Shown: piece after piece, positions 49,707 through 58,664 of the stretch
How the letters are laid out: the number at the start of each line of letters is the position of its first letter
Position numbering within the stretch: the stretch's first letter is position 1
Assembly (NCBI GenBank): GCA_035704555.1
Contig: DASSWT010000058.1
Span: forward strand, 1-64,000
Length of the DNA stretch: 64,000 nucleotides
Source of the DNA: Saccharospirillum sp035704555
GTDB taxonomy: Bacteria > Pseudomonadota > Gammaproteobacteria > Pseudomonadales > Natronospirillaceae
Reading direction: 5' to 3'
Notes under the pieces: model-generated
Seen by the model: only the letters and a program-made list of their open reading frames with translations
The model's database searches: none
Told to the model about the DNA's origin: nothing
Position numbers and translations under genes: made by a program

Positions 49707-50531
49707 CTAGAGGATCACCACCAGTAAAAGCACGCAAAACATCGGCGTCGCAGCACAGAGACTGTCGATCCGGTCCAGAATCCCGCCATGGCCGGGCAAC
49801 AGACCAGAACTGTCCTTGATACCCCGGTATCGCTTGAGCAGGCTTTCAAACAGATCACCCAGTACGGAAATCGCCACGACCAGCGCGCTGATCACCAACA
49901 AGAACACCCACTGCAGGGGCGTCAGGCCGGGCAGGAAAATCAGGGCCATCGCGGCCGATAACACGACGGAAGTGCCCATACCGCCATAGACGCCAGCCCA
50001 GGTCTTGCCAGGGCTCACCGACGGGGCCAGCTTGCGGTTGCCAAAGGTTTTACCGGAAAAATAGGCGCCGATGTCCGCCCCCCAGACCAGCAACATCAGC
50101 CAGGTCAGCACCAGATTGGCGTTCGGCTGGCCTTTGAGCACATTCAACCCGAGCCAGAGCGGCAGCAGTACCGGCAGTGCCATCAACAGACGCACCCAGC
50201 GCTGTTGAATCCAGCTCTGGCTGGCGGGATACCGAACCACCATCACCAGGGCGAACAGCCACCACAGCAAGGACCACAGGGTCAGTTGCATCCAGGTCAG
50301 GGCGGTACGGGTTTGCAGCCACCACAGCAAAGCAAGGGCCGCCGCCGTCAGCAACGCCATGCCAAAACGCGTGGTCAGGCGCTGAAAACCCGCCAGATTA
50401 GCCCATTCCCAGGCACCCAAAACCACAATGGCGCCGATAAAAGCGGCAAATCCGGTCTCCGGCAGCCAGTAAATACCGGCCAGCATCAGCGGGGCCAGTA
50501 TCAGCGCGGTCATCACACGGGTGATTAACAT
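49707..50531 (-). CDS. cdsA: phosphatidate cytidylyltransferase
   Basis: A 274-aa polytopic membrane enzyme that makes CDP-diacylglycerol from phosphatidate and CTP for phospholipid synthesis. The family signature near the C terminus is SLLKRYRGIKDSSGLLPGHGGILDRIDSL, abridged here, and SPGKTWAGVYGG lies near residue 174. It starts 2 bp after the uppS stop. Confidence 0.96.
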   Translation of the reverse strand: MLITRVMTALILAPLMLAGIYWLPETGFAAFIGAIVVLGAWEWANLAGFQRLTTRFGMALLTAAALALLWWLQTRTALTWMQLTLWSLLWWLFALVMVVRYPASQSWIQQRWVRLLMALPVLLPLWLGLNVLKGQPNANLVLTWLMLLVWGADIGAYFSGKTFGNRKLAPSVSPGKTWAGVYGGMGTSVVLSAAMALIFLPGLTPLQWVFLLVISALVVAISVLGDLFESLLKRYRGIKDSSGLLPGHGGILDRIDSLCAATPMFCVLLLVVIL

Positions 50532-50533
50532 AG

Positions 50534-51289
50534 TCAGGAAGTCACTCTTTGTTCCAGTTGCTCGTCGGTCCGGCCGAAGCGACGCACCCGGCCAGCAAAA
50601 CTGGCGAAGGCACGCTGCAGCGAGTCTTTGTTGAAATCCGGCCAGAACTCATCGGTGAAGTAGAACTCGGTATAAGCAAACTGCCAGAGCAAAAAGTTGG
50701 AAATGCGCTGTTCACCGGCGGTTCGGATGCACAAATCCGGCGCGGGCAGATCACCAAGCGCGACCCGGGCCTGGATGGCTGCTTCGGTGACATCGTCCGG
50801 CGTCAGCCGACCACAGGCCACGTCCCGGGCCAGACTTCTCGCCGCCTGGGTAATGTCCCAGTGCCCGCCGTAGTTGGCCGCGATAACCAGTGTCATGCCG
50901 GTGTTGTTGACCGTCAGTGACTCGGCCCGGGCAATTGCCGCCTGAATCGCAGTGCTGAACCCGGTCTTGTCGCCGATGATGCGCAGTTTCAAGTTATTCT
51001 CATGCAGCTTTTTCACTTCACGGTTCAACGCCATCAGAAACAGCTCCATCAGGGCGTTGACCTCTTCTCTGGGCCGACGCCAGTTTTCAGAGCTGAACGC
51101 GTACAGCGTCAACACTTCCACACCGGCTCTGGCACTATGTTCGACAACGGTTCTCACCGCTTTGGCACCGGCTTTGTGCCCTGAAATACCGCCCAGCAAT
51201 CGCTTTTTCGCCCAGCGATTGTTTCCATCCATGATAATGGCCACATGGCGAGGAACTGACTTGGCTCCTGCTGACGTTGCTGTGGTCAT
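50534..51289 (-). CDS. uppS: undecaprenyl diphosphate synthase
   Basis: A 251-aa cis-prenyltransferase that builds the C55 lipid carrier of wall synthesis. The substrate site VAIIMDGNNRWAKKR (near 15-30) holds the essential Asp, and DLCIRTAGEQRISNFLLWQ and YTEFYFTDEFWPDF are the C-terminal blocks. Its product, once dephosphorylated, is the lipid recycled by the PopT-like protein at 24824. Confidence 0.97.
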   Translation of the reverse strand: MTTATSAGAKSVPRHVAIIMDGNNRWAKKRLLGGISGHKAGAKAVRTVVEHSARAGVEVLTLYAFSSENWRRPREEVNALMELFLMALNREVKKLHENNLKLRIIGDKTGFSTAIQAAIARAESLTVNNTGMTLVIAANYGGHWDITQAARSLARDVACGRLTPDDVTEAAIQARVALGDLPAPDLCIRTAGEQRISNFLLWQFAYTEFYFTDEFWPDFNKDSLQRAFASFAGRVRRFGRTDEQLEQRVTS

Positions 51290-51472
51290 AGGCTTCCTTT
51301 AAGGGTTCAGACCGGTGCCAGCCATCGGCATCATGGCTGGGCACAATACGGCCCTGAACTCGGCTGTTCATTTCAGCGGCGGCACTCTTGTTGTCTGTGC
51401 TGCGTCGCCCCTACAAAAAACAAAGGCAACATGGGGCTACCATGCTGCCTGAATCGGGGTCCTGTGACGGCG

Positions 51473-52030
51473 CTAAACCGTCATCAGTTCCTTCTCCTTG
51501 CCGGCCAGATGCGCTTCAACCTGAGCGGTCGCGGCGTCGGTCAGCTTCTGAATTTCGTCTTCCGCACTGCGGCCCTCATCTTCGGAAAGCTCTTTCTCTT
51601 TGACCAGTTCCTTGATGGTGGCATTGGCGTCGCGACGCCCGCTGCGAATCGACACCCGGGCTTTCTCCGCTTCAGCGCGGGCAACCTTGATCATGTCTTT
51701 GCGCGATTCTTCGGTCAACGCCGGCATCACAACCCGGATTTTATCGCCTGAGGTAGCCGGGTTAAGACCCAGATCCGCTTTCATGATGCTGCGCTCGATT
51801 TCCGGCACCAGATTCTTTTCCCAGGGCACAATGGCCAGGGTACGCCCATCTTCAACGTTGATATTCGCCACCTGTTTCAACTGGGTGGGTGTTCCATAGT
51901 AGTTGACCATCACACTGTCGAGAATAGCGGGGTTGGCCCGGCCGGTACGAATCTTGTTAAAACCGTCGTCCAGCGCGCCAATCGCCTTGCGGTTGTGCGC
52001 CTCAACTTCTTTTTTAATGTCTTCGATCAT
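51473..52030 (-). CDS. frr: ribosome recycling factor
   Basis: A 185-aa tRNA-shaped protein that splits post-termination ribosomes with EF-G. It has FNKIRTGRANPAILDSVMVNYYGTPTQL (abridged) near 25-52 and PALTEESRKDMIKVARAEAEKAR near 103-125. Its ATG overlaps the pyrH stop by 4 bp. A 183-bp gap before uppS shows no clear terminator. Confidence 0.97.
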   Translation of the reverse strand: MIEDIKKEVEAHNRKAIGALDDGFNKIRTGRANPAILDSVMVNYYGTPTQLKQVANINVEDGRTLAIVPWEKNLVPEIERSIMKADLGLNPATSGDKIRVVMPALTEESRKDMIKVARAEAEKARVSIRSGRRDANATIKELVKEKELSEDEGRSAEDEIQKLTDAATAQVEAHLAGKEKELMTV

Positions 52031-52767
52031 GCAGTTATATCCTCTACCATCAGCGTTCCTTCGTTACCGCCTACCATCAGCGATATCAACGCTCCTGGTT
52101 TGTTCATATTAAACACCCGGACCGGCATTTTATGGTCCCGCACCAGACAAACAGCCGTCAAATCCATCACACCCAACTGTTTCTCCAGCGCCTCGTTGTA
52201 GGTCAGACGATCGTATTTTACCGCATCCGGATTGGTTCGGGGATCATCATTATACACGCCGTCGACATTCGTTGCCTTGAGCACCAGATCCGCCTCAATT
52301 TCGATACCGCGCAGGCAGGCTGCCGAATCGGTGGTGAAGAAGGGGTTGCCGGTACCGGCGGCGAAAATCACCACATCACCCTGAGTCAGGTAACGGATGG
52401 CACTGCGCCGGTCGTAATGCTCGACGATACCGGACATGGGGATGGCCGACATCACCCGACTGCGGATATTGGAGCGCTCCAGCGCATCGCGCATGGCCAG
52501 GGCATTCATCACGGTGGCCAGCATGCCCATGTGATCGCCGGTCACCCGATCCAGACCGGCTTCATTCAGTGCCTTGCCGCGAAACAGATTGCCGCCGCCA
52601 ATCACCAGCCCCACCTGAACCCCTATGCCCACCAGCTGACCAATCTCCAGTGCCATGCGATCCAGAACCTTCGGGTCTATCCCGAAGCCCTGTTCGCCGG
52701 ACAATGCTTCGCCGCTGAGTTTGAGCAAAATGCGCTTGTGGCGCGGATGGGGGTCTTTCGAGGGCAT
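52027..52767 (-). CDS. pyrH: UMP kinase
   Basis: A 246-aa hexameric kinase (UMP to UDP) regulated by GTP and UTP. The N-terminal phosphate site is ILLKLSGEALSGEQGFG; VIGGGNLFRGKALNEAGLDR and GTGNPFFTTDSAACLRGIEI are typical. It provides UDP that PyrG uses after phosphorylation. It overlaps frr by 4 bp, and the leader (52768-52933) carries a GCGACG-TTCG-CGTCGC hairpin (52835-52850). Confidence 0.97.
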   Translation of the reverse strand: MPSKDPHPRHKRILLKLSGEALSGEQGFGIDPKVLDRMALEIGQLVGIGVQVGLVIGGGNLFRGKALNEAGLDRVTGDHMGMLATVMNALAMRDALERSNIRSRVMSAIPMSGIVEHYDRRSAIRYLTQGDVVIFAAGTGNPFFTTDSAACLRGIEIEADLVLKATNVDGVYNDDPRTNPDAVKYDRLTYNEALEKQLGVMDLTAVCLVRDHKMPVRVFNMNKPGALISLMVGGNEGTLMVEDITA

Positions 52768-52933
52768 GGTGGTCTCCTAAACAAGGTCACTGACACGTAT
52801 AACAGAGGGGATATCACATTCGCGCGGCTACTGTGCGACGCGAACGTCGCCGGTGCAAGCGGGTTTTGCGTAAAAAGACCCGGCGAGCGAGCCTGGCGCT
52901 GCCCCCGAGCCGGCACGAGGCTCCGCTGCAGAC

Positions 52934-52959
52934 AAAAAAAAGGGCAGTTAAACTGCCCT
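52934..52959 (-). terminator. tsf terminator
   Basis: Stem AGGGCAGT/ACTGCCCT with a short TAA loop is preceded on the plus strand by a run of eight A, giving a U run for the minus-strand transcript. It lies 13 bp after the tsf stop and separates rpsB-tsf from pyrH-frr. Confidence 0.85.
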
Positions 52960-52972
52960 CTCTTAGCGCTGC

Positions 52973-53839
52973 TTAGTTGCCTTTGGCAGCTGCGGCGACT
53001 TCGGCGGCGAAGTCGACTTCTTCACGCTCAATGCCCTCGCCCACTTCCAAACGCAGGAAGCTGAGAATCTCGGCACCGGCGTTCTTGGCCAGGGTTCCAA
53101 CCTTGGTGTCCGGATCTTTGACGAACGGCTGTTCCAGCAGAGAAATCTCGGCGACAAACTTCTTCAGGCGGCCCTGAACCATCTTCTCGATGATTTCAGC
53201 CGGCTTGCCGGAGTTTTCGGCCTGGGCGGAAACGACTTCTTTCTCACGGTCCAGCACGTCTTGCGGTACCTGATCAGCGGAAACAAACTGCGGGTTGATG
53301 GCAGCGACGTGCATGGCAACATCACGACCCAGCTCTTCATTGCCACCGTTCATTTCAACGGCTACACCGATACGGCCACCGTGAACATAGGTTGCAACGG
53401 TTTTGCCTTCACCACCGAGCAATACCACGCGGCGGACAGAGATGTTTTCACCGATCTTCTGAACCAGGGCCTGACGTGCCGATTCAAGCTCGCCGTCCAT
53501 CAGGGCGGCAACGTCGCTTTGCTGGTCAGCAAAAGCCTTGTCAGCCACGGTGTTGGCAAAGTTCAGGAAGTTGTCATCGCGGGCGACAAAGTCGGTTTCG
53601 CTGTTCACTTCCAGCAGCATGGCGCGGCTGTTGTCAGCGGACTGACGCGTCACAATGATGCCTTCGGCAGCGGTACGACCGGCTTTCTTGGCCGCTTTCA
53701 GACCGGATTCCTTGCGCATGGTGTCGATGGCGGCTTCGATGTCGCCGTTGGATTCAACCAGCGCCTTCTTGCACTCCATCATGCCAAGACCGGTACGCTC
53801 ACGCAGTTCTTTTACCAGGGCTGCTGTGATGTTAGCCAT
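52973..53839 (-). CDS. tsf: elongation factor Ts
   Basis: A 288-aa nucleotide exchange factor for EF-Tu. It starts ANITAALVKELRERTGLGMMECKKALVE; the TDFVAR motif (NSETDFVARDDNFL near 80-94) contacts EF-Tu. The ATG before ANITAA is the family start, six codons after an earlier in-frame start. It lies after rpsB as usual. Confidence 0.97.
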   Translation of the reverse strand: MANITAALVKELRERTGLGMMECKKALVESNGDIEAAIDTMRKESGLKAAKKAGRTAAEGIIVTRQSADNSRAMLLEVNSETDFVARDDNFLNFANTVADKAFADQQSDVAALMDGELESARQALVQKIGENISVRRVVLLGGEGKTVATYVHGGRIGVAVEMNGGNEELGRDVAMHVAAINPQFVSADQVPQDVLDREKEVVSAQAENSGKPAEIIEKMVQGRLKKFVAEISLLEQPFVKDPDTKVGTLAKNAGAEILSFLRLEVGEGIEREEVDFAAEVAAAAKGN

Positions 53840-53961
53840 TGTGTATTCCTCGTTCATTAATTTGGATTCGGTTCACCCGCCCGTGCCTGCAGCAGTCGGC
53901 GGACCCTTTAATTCGTTGCTCCGGCGGCGACACCGTCGTCGCCATCAGGCGTCTGTATAGC

Positions 53962-53985
53962 AAAAAGGGGCCTGGGCCCCTTTTT
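53962..53985 (-). terminator. rpsB terminator/attenuator
   Basis: A perfect inverted repeat AAAAAGGGGCC-TG-GGCCCCTTTTT lies 23 bp after the rpsB stop. With A and T runs on either side it can act on the minus-strand transcript and should lower tsf expression relative to rpsB. Confidence 0.85.
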
Positions 53986-54008
53986 CGCTTGCCTGAGCCG
54001 TGCGCCGA

Positions 54009-54758
54009 TTACTCGGCCGGGGTGTCGTCTGCTACCGCGTCAGCGACTTCAACAAACTCGTCAGCCTCGGTTGCATTGGCGGCCTTGGCTTCCAGAACCG
54101 CGTTAGCGACAGAGCTGGCGTAAATCTCAATGGCGCGAATGGCGTCATCGTTGCCGGGGATCACAATGTCGACACCGTCGGGGTTGGAGTTACTGTCGAC
54201 AACGCCGATGACCGGGATGCCCAGCTTGTTGGCTTCCTGGATGGCGATACGCTCGTGGTCAACGTCGATCACGAACAGAGCATCCGGAAGGCCGCCCATG
54301 TCCTTGATACCGCCGATGGTGCGTTCCAGCTTCTCGATTTCACGCTCGCGCATCAGACGCTCTTTCTTGGTCAGCTTGTCGAACGTGCCGTCTTTGCTTT
54401 CCGCATCCAGTTCACGCAACCGCTTGATCGACTGGCGAATGGTTTTGTAGTTGGTCAGCATCCCACCCAACCAGCGGTGAGCCACATAGGGCATGCCGGC
54501 GCGGGTTGCTTCTTCGCGAATGATTTTGCTGGCAGAACGCTTGGTGCCGACGAACAGTACTTTGTTCTTGGCTGCAGCCAACTCGCCAATCTGTACCAGG
54601 GCCTTGTTCAGAGCCGGGACAGTATGTTCAAGGTTAATGATGTGAATCTTGTTACGGGCGCCAAAGATGTACTTACCCATCTTCGGGTTCCAGTAACGGG
54701 TCTGGTGACCGAAGTGAACGCCTGCTTTGAGCAGGTCACGCATAGAAACAGTAGCCAT
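54009..54758 (-). CDS. rpsB: 30S ribosomal protein S2
   Basis: A 249-aa ribosomal protein. MATVSMRDLLKAGVHFGHQTRYWNPKM is the family N terminus (abridged), with HIINLEHTVPALNKAL, and PDALFVIDVDHERIAIQEAN near 160-180. The ATG was chosen because GAGG lies 8 bp upstream and the family begins there. It has a strong promoter at 54935 and a leader of about 170 nt. Confidence 0.98.
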   Translation of the reverse strand: MATVSMRDLLKAGVHFGHQTRYWNPKMGKYIFGARNKIHIINLEHTVPALNKALVQIGELAAAKNKVLFVGTKRSASKIIREEATRAGMPYVAHRWLGGMLTNYKTIRQSIKRLRELDAESKDGTFDKLTKKERLMREREIEKLERTIGGIKDMGGLPDALFVIDVDHERIAIQEANKLGIPVIGVVDSNSNPDGVDIVIPGNDDAIRAIEIYASSVANAVLEAKAANATEADEFVEVADAVADDTPAE

Positions 54759-54928
54759 AATATCCTCACTGGTTCGGGTTAAGCCTCCACACACCCCATG
54801 ATTCAACCCCAGACCAGACATGGCCTCGGGCACCCGGAATCATGTGCCGGTGCATGTGAGAGTTAATAGACACGGCCTGAATCGACACCGATTCGGACCG
54901 CATTCCTTTGAACAGTCCGTCCAAAGCG
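54759..54928 (-). promoter_or_regulatory. rpsB leader, likely S2 autoregulatory region
   Basis: The transcript before rpsB is about 170 nt long and has several inverted repeats, for example GAATCG-ACAC-CGATTC (54879-54894, plus-strand reading). In gammaproteobacteria the rpsB leader folds into a structure through which S2 represses rpsB-tsf. I infer the same here from position and length; the structure was not modelled. Confidence 0.4.
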
Positions 54929-54934
54929 GCGCGC

Positions 54935-54962
54935 TTTATACCATAAACCGGGGCTGAATCAA
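54935..54962 (-). promoter_or_regulatory. rpsB promoter
   Basis: On the minus strand TTGATT (54957-54962) and TATAAA (54935-54940) are 16 bp apart, with TGG before the -10 (extended -10) and a GCGCGCC discriminator, the type under stringent control. Confidence 0.8.
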
Positions 54963-55068
54963 AGTTTTTCAACACCATGGCGCCCCGCCCCAGCCCCGTT
55001 AAAAGCACCTTTCAGGCGCTACCGGGCGGGTTTGCGGCAGTGGTGCTGCAAGTCGTCGCCAAAAGCTT

Positions 55069-55074
55069 TAGAAT
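55069..55074 (+). promoter_or_regulatory. map promoter -10 box (candidate)
   Basis: TAGAAT lies 35 bp before the map ATG and is followed by GATGCGCC. The -35 at 17 bp (CTGCAA) is poor. It is divergent from the rpsB promoter, and the gap between the two holds nothing else I recognise. Confidence 0.4.
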
Positions 55075-55109
55075 GATGCGCCACTATTCACCTTCGCCCT
55101 GGGAAACTC

Positions 55110-55886
55110 ATGTCTGTAACCATTAAGACCGCCGAAGAAATTGAAAAAATGCGTGTGGCGGGCCGGCTTGCCGCTGAAGTGCTGGAAATGATTGGCGAGT
55201 ACGTTCAGCCGGGCGTCAGCACCGGGGAACTGGACCGGATCTGCCACCATCATATTGTTGAAGTACAGGGCGGCATACCGGCACCGCTTAACTATGGCAA
55301 CCCACCCTTCCCCAAATCGATCTGCACCTCAGTCAATCATGTGATCTGCCACGGTATTCCCAGCGACGACAAAATTCTGAAGAAGGGCGACATCGTCAAC
55401 ATCGATGTTACCGTGATCAAAGACGGCTACCACGGCGACACCAGCAAGATGTACTTCGTCGGTGAGCCGCAACCGCATCTGGAACGCCTGGTCCGAATCA
55501 CTCAGGAATGCCTGTACAAGGGTATAGAACTGGTCCGGCCGGGCACCCGCCTGGGCGATATCGGCCATGTCATCCAGCAGCATGCCGAGGCCAACTACTA
55601 TTCGGTTGTCCGCGAGTATTGCGGCCATGGCATCGGTGCCGTTTTCCACGAAGAGCCTCAGGTGCTGCACTATGGCCGGCCCGGCACCGGCATGGAACTG
55701 AAAGAAGGCATGACCTTCACCATCGAACCGATGATTAACGCCGGCAAGGCGCAATCAAAAGTACTGGGTGATCAGTGGACCGTTGTTACCCGCGACCGTA
55801 AGGCCTCCGCCCAGTGGGAGCACACCCTGCTGGTTACGCCCACCGGCGTTGAGGTACTGACCCGGCGCCAGGAAGAACCCTTTTAA
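55110..55886 (+). CDS. map: methionine aminopeptidase, type I
   Basis: A 258-aa metalloenzyme that removes N-terminal Met. The five metal ligands are seen in NIDVTVIKDGYHGDTSKMY (two Asp), EYCGHGIGAVFHEEP (His), FTIEPMIN (Glu) and WEHTLLVT (Glu). It starts SVTIKTAEEIEKMRVAGRLAAEVL. It is divergent from rpsB, as in E. coli, and precedes glnD. Confidence 0.97.
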   Translation: MSVTIKTAEEIEKMRVAGRLAAEVLEMIGEYVQPGVSTGELDRICHHHIVEVQGGIPAPLNYGNPPFPKSICTSVNHVICHGIPSDDKILKKGDIVNIDVTVIKDGYHGDTSKMYFVGEPQPHLERLVRITQECLYKGIELVRPGTRLGDIGHVIQQHAEANYYSVVREYCGHGIGAVFHEEPQVLHYGRPGTGMELKEGMTFTIEPMINAGKAQSKVLGDQWTVVTRDRKASAQWEHTLLVTPTGVEVLTRRQEEPF

Positions 55887-55982
55887 CCCCGGGCCTTTTA
55901 TAGCAGCGGATTAGGCCCCGGGGTCTCACCAGCCGGACCTTTAATGCAACGCACCATGATGTCGTCTCTTTAGGATGAGTGC

Positions 55983-58664
55983 ATGAATCTGAATGATTAT
56001 GCCGATGCTGACCTGATTGATGCAGACAGCCTGACGCAGGTAAAGACCAAAAAGCCGCCCATGAGGGCATTGCGCAAGGCTCTGGATCATCTCTACCAGA
56101 CGCTGGACCGGCGCTTTATTCAGGGCGAGCCCATTCGCACCCTGGTGTTCGGCCGGGCCTGGGCCATGGACCAGATACTGGCGGCCGCCTGGCAGCATTT
56201 TCCCTGGCGCAGTGAACACAACATCACCCTGATTGCCGTCGGGGGTTACGGGCGGGGCGAACTGCTGCCCAAATCTGACATCGATCTGCTGCTACTGTTT
56301 AACGAAGAAGCCGACATCGACGCCAATGTCGAGTCAATCCAGGCGTTTCTGACGCTGATGTGGGATCTGAAGCTCGATATCGGCCACAGCGTGCGCACCC
56401 TGGAAGCCTGCCAGGAAGAAGCCCGGGGCGACGTCACCATCACCACCAACCTGATGGAAAGCCGCACCATCACCGGCAACCCGACCTTGCGCCAGCGCGT
56501 CTCCGGCCTGATCAGCCAGGCCCATATCTGGCCCAGCGACGACTTCTACAAAGCCAAACTGAACGAACAGACCCACCGCCACCAGAAATACAACGAGACC
56601 GAGTACAACCTGGAGCCCAACGTTAAAGCGGGCCCCGGGGGGCTGCGTGACATCCAGACCATTGCCTGGGTCGCGAAACGCCATTTTGGCGACACTGACC
56701 TGGCCGAACTGGTCGAGCGTGGTTTCCTGACCGATGCCGAATACCAGGCCCTGATCGACGGCCAGGACTATCTGTGGCGCATCCGCTATGCCCTGCACCA
56801 CTTCAGCGGCCGGGAAGAAGACCGGCTGCTGTTCGATCTGCAGGAGAAGGTAGCCGAACAGTTTGGCTACCAGGATCGCGAAGGCCAACTGGCCGTCGAA
56901 CATTTAATGCAGGATTATTTTCGCCAGGTGTTCAAGCTCAGAGCGCTGAACATCATGCTGCTGCAGCTGTTCGACGAAGCCATACTGCACCAGAATGAAG
57001 ACGACCAGCTGATTCCGATCAACTCCCGGTTTCAGGTACGCAACGGCTACATCGAAACCCTGAATGACGCCGTGTTCATCCGCACACCTTCGGCTTTGCT
57101 GGAGATTTTTGTGCTCTGCGCACAACGGCCGGATACCAAAGGCATTCGCGCCTCAACGATTCGCCAGATCTTCGCCAACCGGCACAGCATTAACGGCAAG
57201 TTCCGCCAGGACCTGCGCAACATCACCTTCTTTATGGAATTGCTGCGCAGCCCGGCCGGGGTCTCGACCAACCTGATGCGCATGAACCAGTACGGCATTC
57301 TGGGTCGTTATCTGCCGGAGTTCGGGCTGATCGTCGGGCAGATGCAATACGATTTGTTTCATGTATTTACCGTCGACGCCCATACTCTGCTCACCATCCG
57401 TAACCTGCGCCGTTTCCGCCACGCCAACAACACCGCCGAATTCCCCATTGCCACCAAGGTGATTCATCAGTTGCCCAAGGTTGAACTGGCCTACATCGCT
57501 GCGCTCTATCACGACATAGGCAAGGGCCGCGGCACCGACCATTCCGTCGAAGGCGCCGAAGAAGTCAGACGCTTCGCACTGCGCCACCGGATGACCGCCT
57601 GGGAAAGTGACCTGGTAGTCTGGCTGGTGCGCAACCACCTGCTGATGTCGATCACCGCCCAGCGGCAGGACATCTCCGACCCCGAAGTGATTAACCACTT
57701 CACCCAGCAGGTCGGCGACATCCACCGGCTCAACTACCTCTACGTGCTGACCGTGGCCGACATCTACGCCACTAACCCGAACCTGTGGAACAGCTGGCGC
57801 GCCTCTCTGCTGAAGAAACTGTACAACGAGGCCATGGCCGCCCTGCGGCGTGGCCTGGAAAACCCGATGGACAAGGAAGAACGGATTCGCGATGTTCAGA
57901 AGGCTGCCATGGACATGCTGCGCGACGATGGCTTTACCGAAGCCGAAATCCTGCAGCTCTGGGACAACCCGGGAGACGACTATTTCCTGCGTGAAAGCCC
58001 GGAAAACATCGCCTGGCATACCCGCGCCATCGCCAACCATGGCCTGAACGTACCGCTGGTGCTGATACGCGAAACCGACGAACACAGCTTCGCCGGCGCC
58101 ACCCAAATCTTCATCTACGCACCGGACCGGCCGCATCTGTTTGCCGACATCGCCGCCTGCCTCGACAGCTGCGAACTGGACATTCAGGACGCCCGCATCA
58201 TGACGTCCTCGGCATCGGATTTCAGTCTCGACACCTTCATCGTGCTCGATGAAGACGGCCACAGCATCGGCAATAACCCGGCCCGCCTGCGCGACGTTCA
58301 GCACCGCCTGCTGCTCGCCATTCAGGACCCGGAAGACACCACCGCGCCCAATCGTCGCCTGTCGCGCCGCCTGAAACATTTCAGCATCGCGCCCATCATC
58401 ACCGTCAGCAACGACCCGGCCAACCATCGCACCGTCGTTGAAATCATCACCTCCGACCGGCCGGGTCTGCTCGCCGACATCGGCCGGGCGTTCAAGCGCC
58501 TCGACCTGCGCATGCAAAGCGCCCGCATTTCGACCCTGGGCGAGCGCGTGGAAGACGTCTTCTTTGTCGTCGACAGCAAGAATGAACCGCTGCATGACTC
58601 GCACCGGGTGGCCGAATTGCAGAAACAACTGACCGAGACCATAGAACAGGGACAACACCCATGA
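55983..58664 (+). CDS. glnD: bifunctional uridylyltransferase / uridylyl-removing enzyme GlnD
   Basis: An 893-aa nitrogen sensor that modifies PII with UMP when glutamine is low. The nucleotidyltransferase site is GGYGRGELLPKSDIDLLLL (near 83-101), the HD domain has YHDIGKGRGTDHS (near 510), and two ACT domains form the C terminus (from about residue 705, with ITSDRPGLLADIGRAF near 825). It follows map by 96 bp and overlaps dapC by 4 bp. Confidence 0.97.
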   Translation: MNLNDYADADLIDADSLTQVKTKKPPMRALRKALDHLYQTLDRRFIQGEPIRTLVFGRAWAMDQILAAAWQHFPWRSEHNITLIAVGGYGRGELLPKSDIDLLLLFNEEADIDANVESIQAFLTLMWDLKLDIGHSVRTLEACQEEARGDVTITTNLMESRTITGNPTLRQRVSGLISQAHIWPSDDFYKAKLNEQTHRHQKYNETEYNLEPNVKAGPGGLRDIQTIAWVAKRHFGDTDLAELVERGFLTDAEYQALIDGQDYLWRIRYALHHFSGREEDRLLFDLQEKVAEQFGYQDREGQLAVEHLMQDYFRQVFKLRALNIMLLQLFDEAILHQNEDDQLIPINSRFQVRNGYIETLNDAVFIRTPSALLEIFVLCAQRPDTKGIRASTIRQIFANRHSINGKFRQDLRNITFFMELLRSPAGVSTNLMRMNQYGILGRYLPEFGLIVGQMQYDLFHVFTVDAHTLLTIRNLRRFRHANNTAEFPIATKVIHQLPKVELAYIAALYHDIGKGRGTDHSVEGAEEVRRFALRHRMTAWESDLVVWLVRNHLLMSITAQRQDISDPEVINHFTQQVGDIHRLNYLYVLTVADIYATNPNLWNSWRASLLKKLYNEAMAALRRGLENPMDKEERIRDVQKAAMDMLRDDGFTEAEILQLWDNPGDDYFLRESPENIAWHTRAIANHGLNVPLVLIRETDEHSFAGATQIFIYAPDRPHLFADIAACLDSCELDIQDARIMTSSASDFSLDTFIVLDEDGHSIGNNPARLRDVQHRLLLAIQDPEDTTAPNRRLSRRLKHFSIAPIITVSNDPANHRTVVEIITSDRPGLLADIGRAFKRLDLRMQSARISTLGERVEDVFFVVDSKNEPLHDSHRVAELQKQLTETIEQGQHP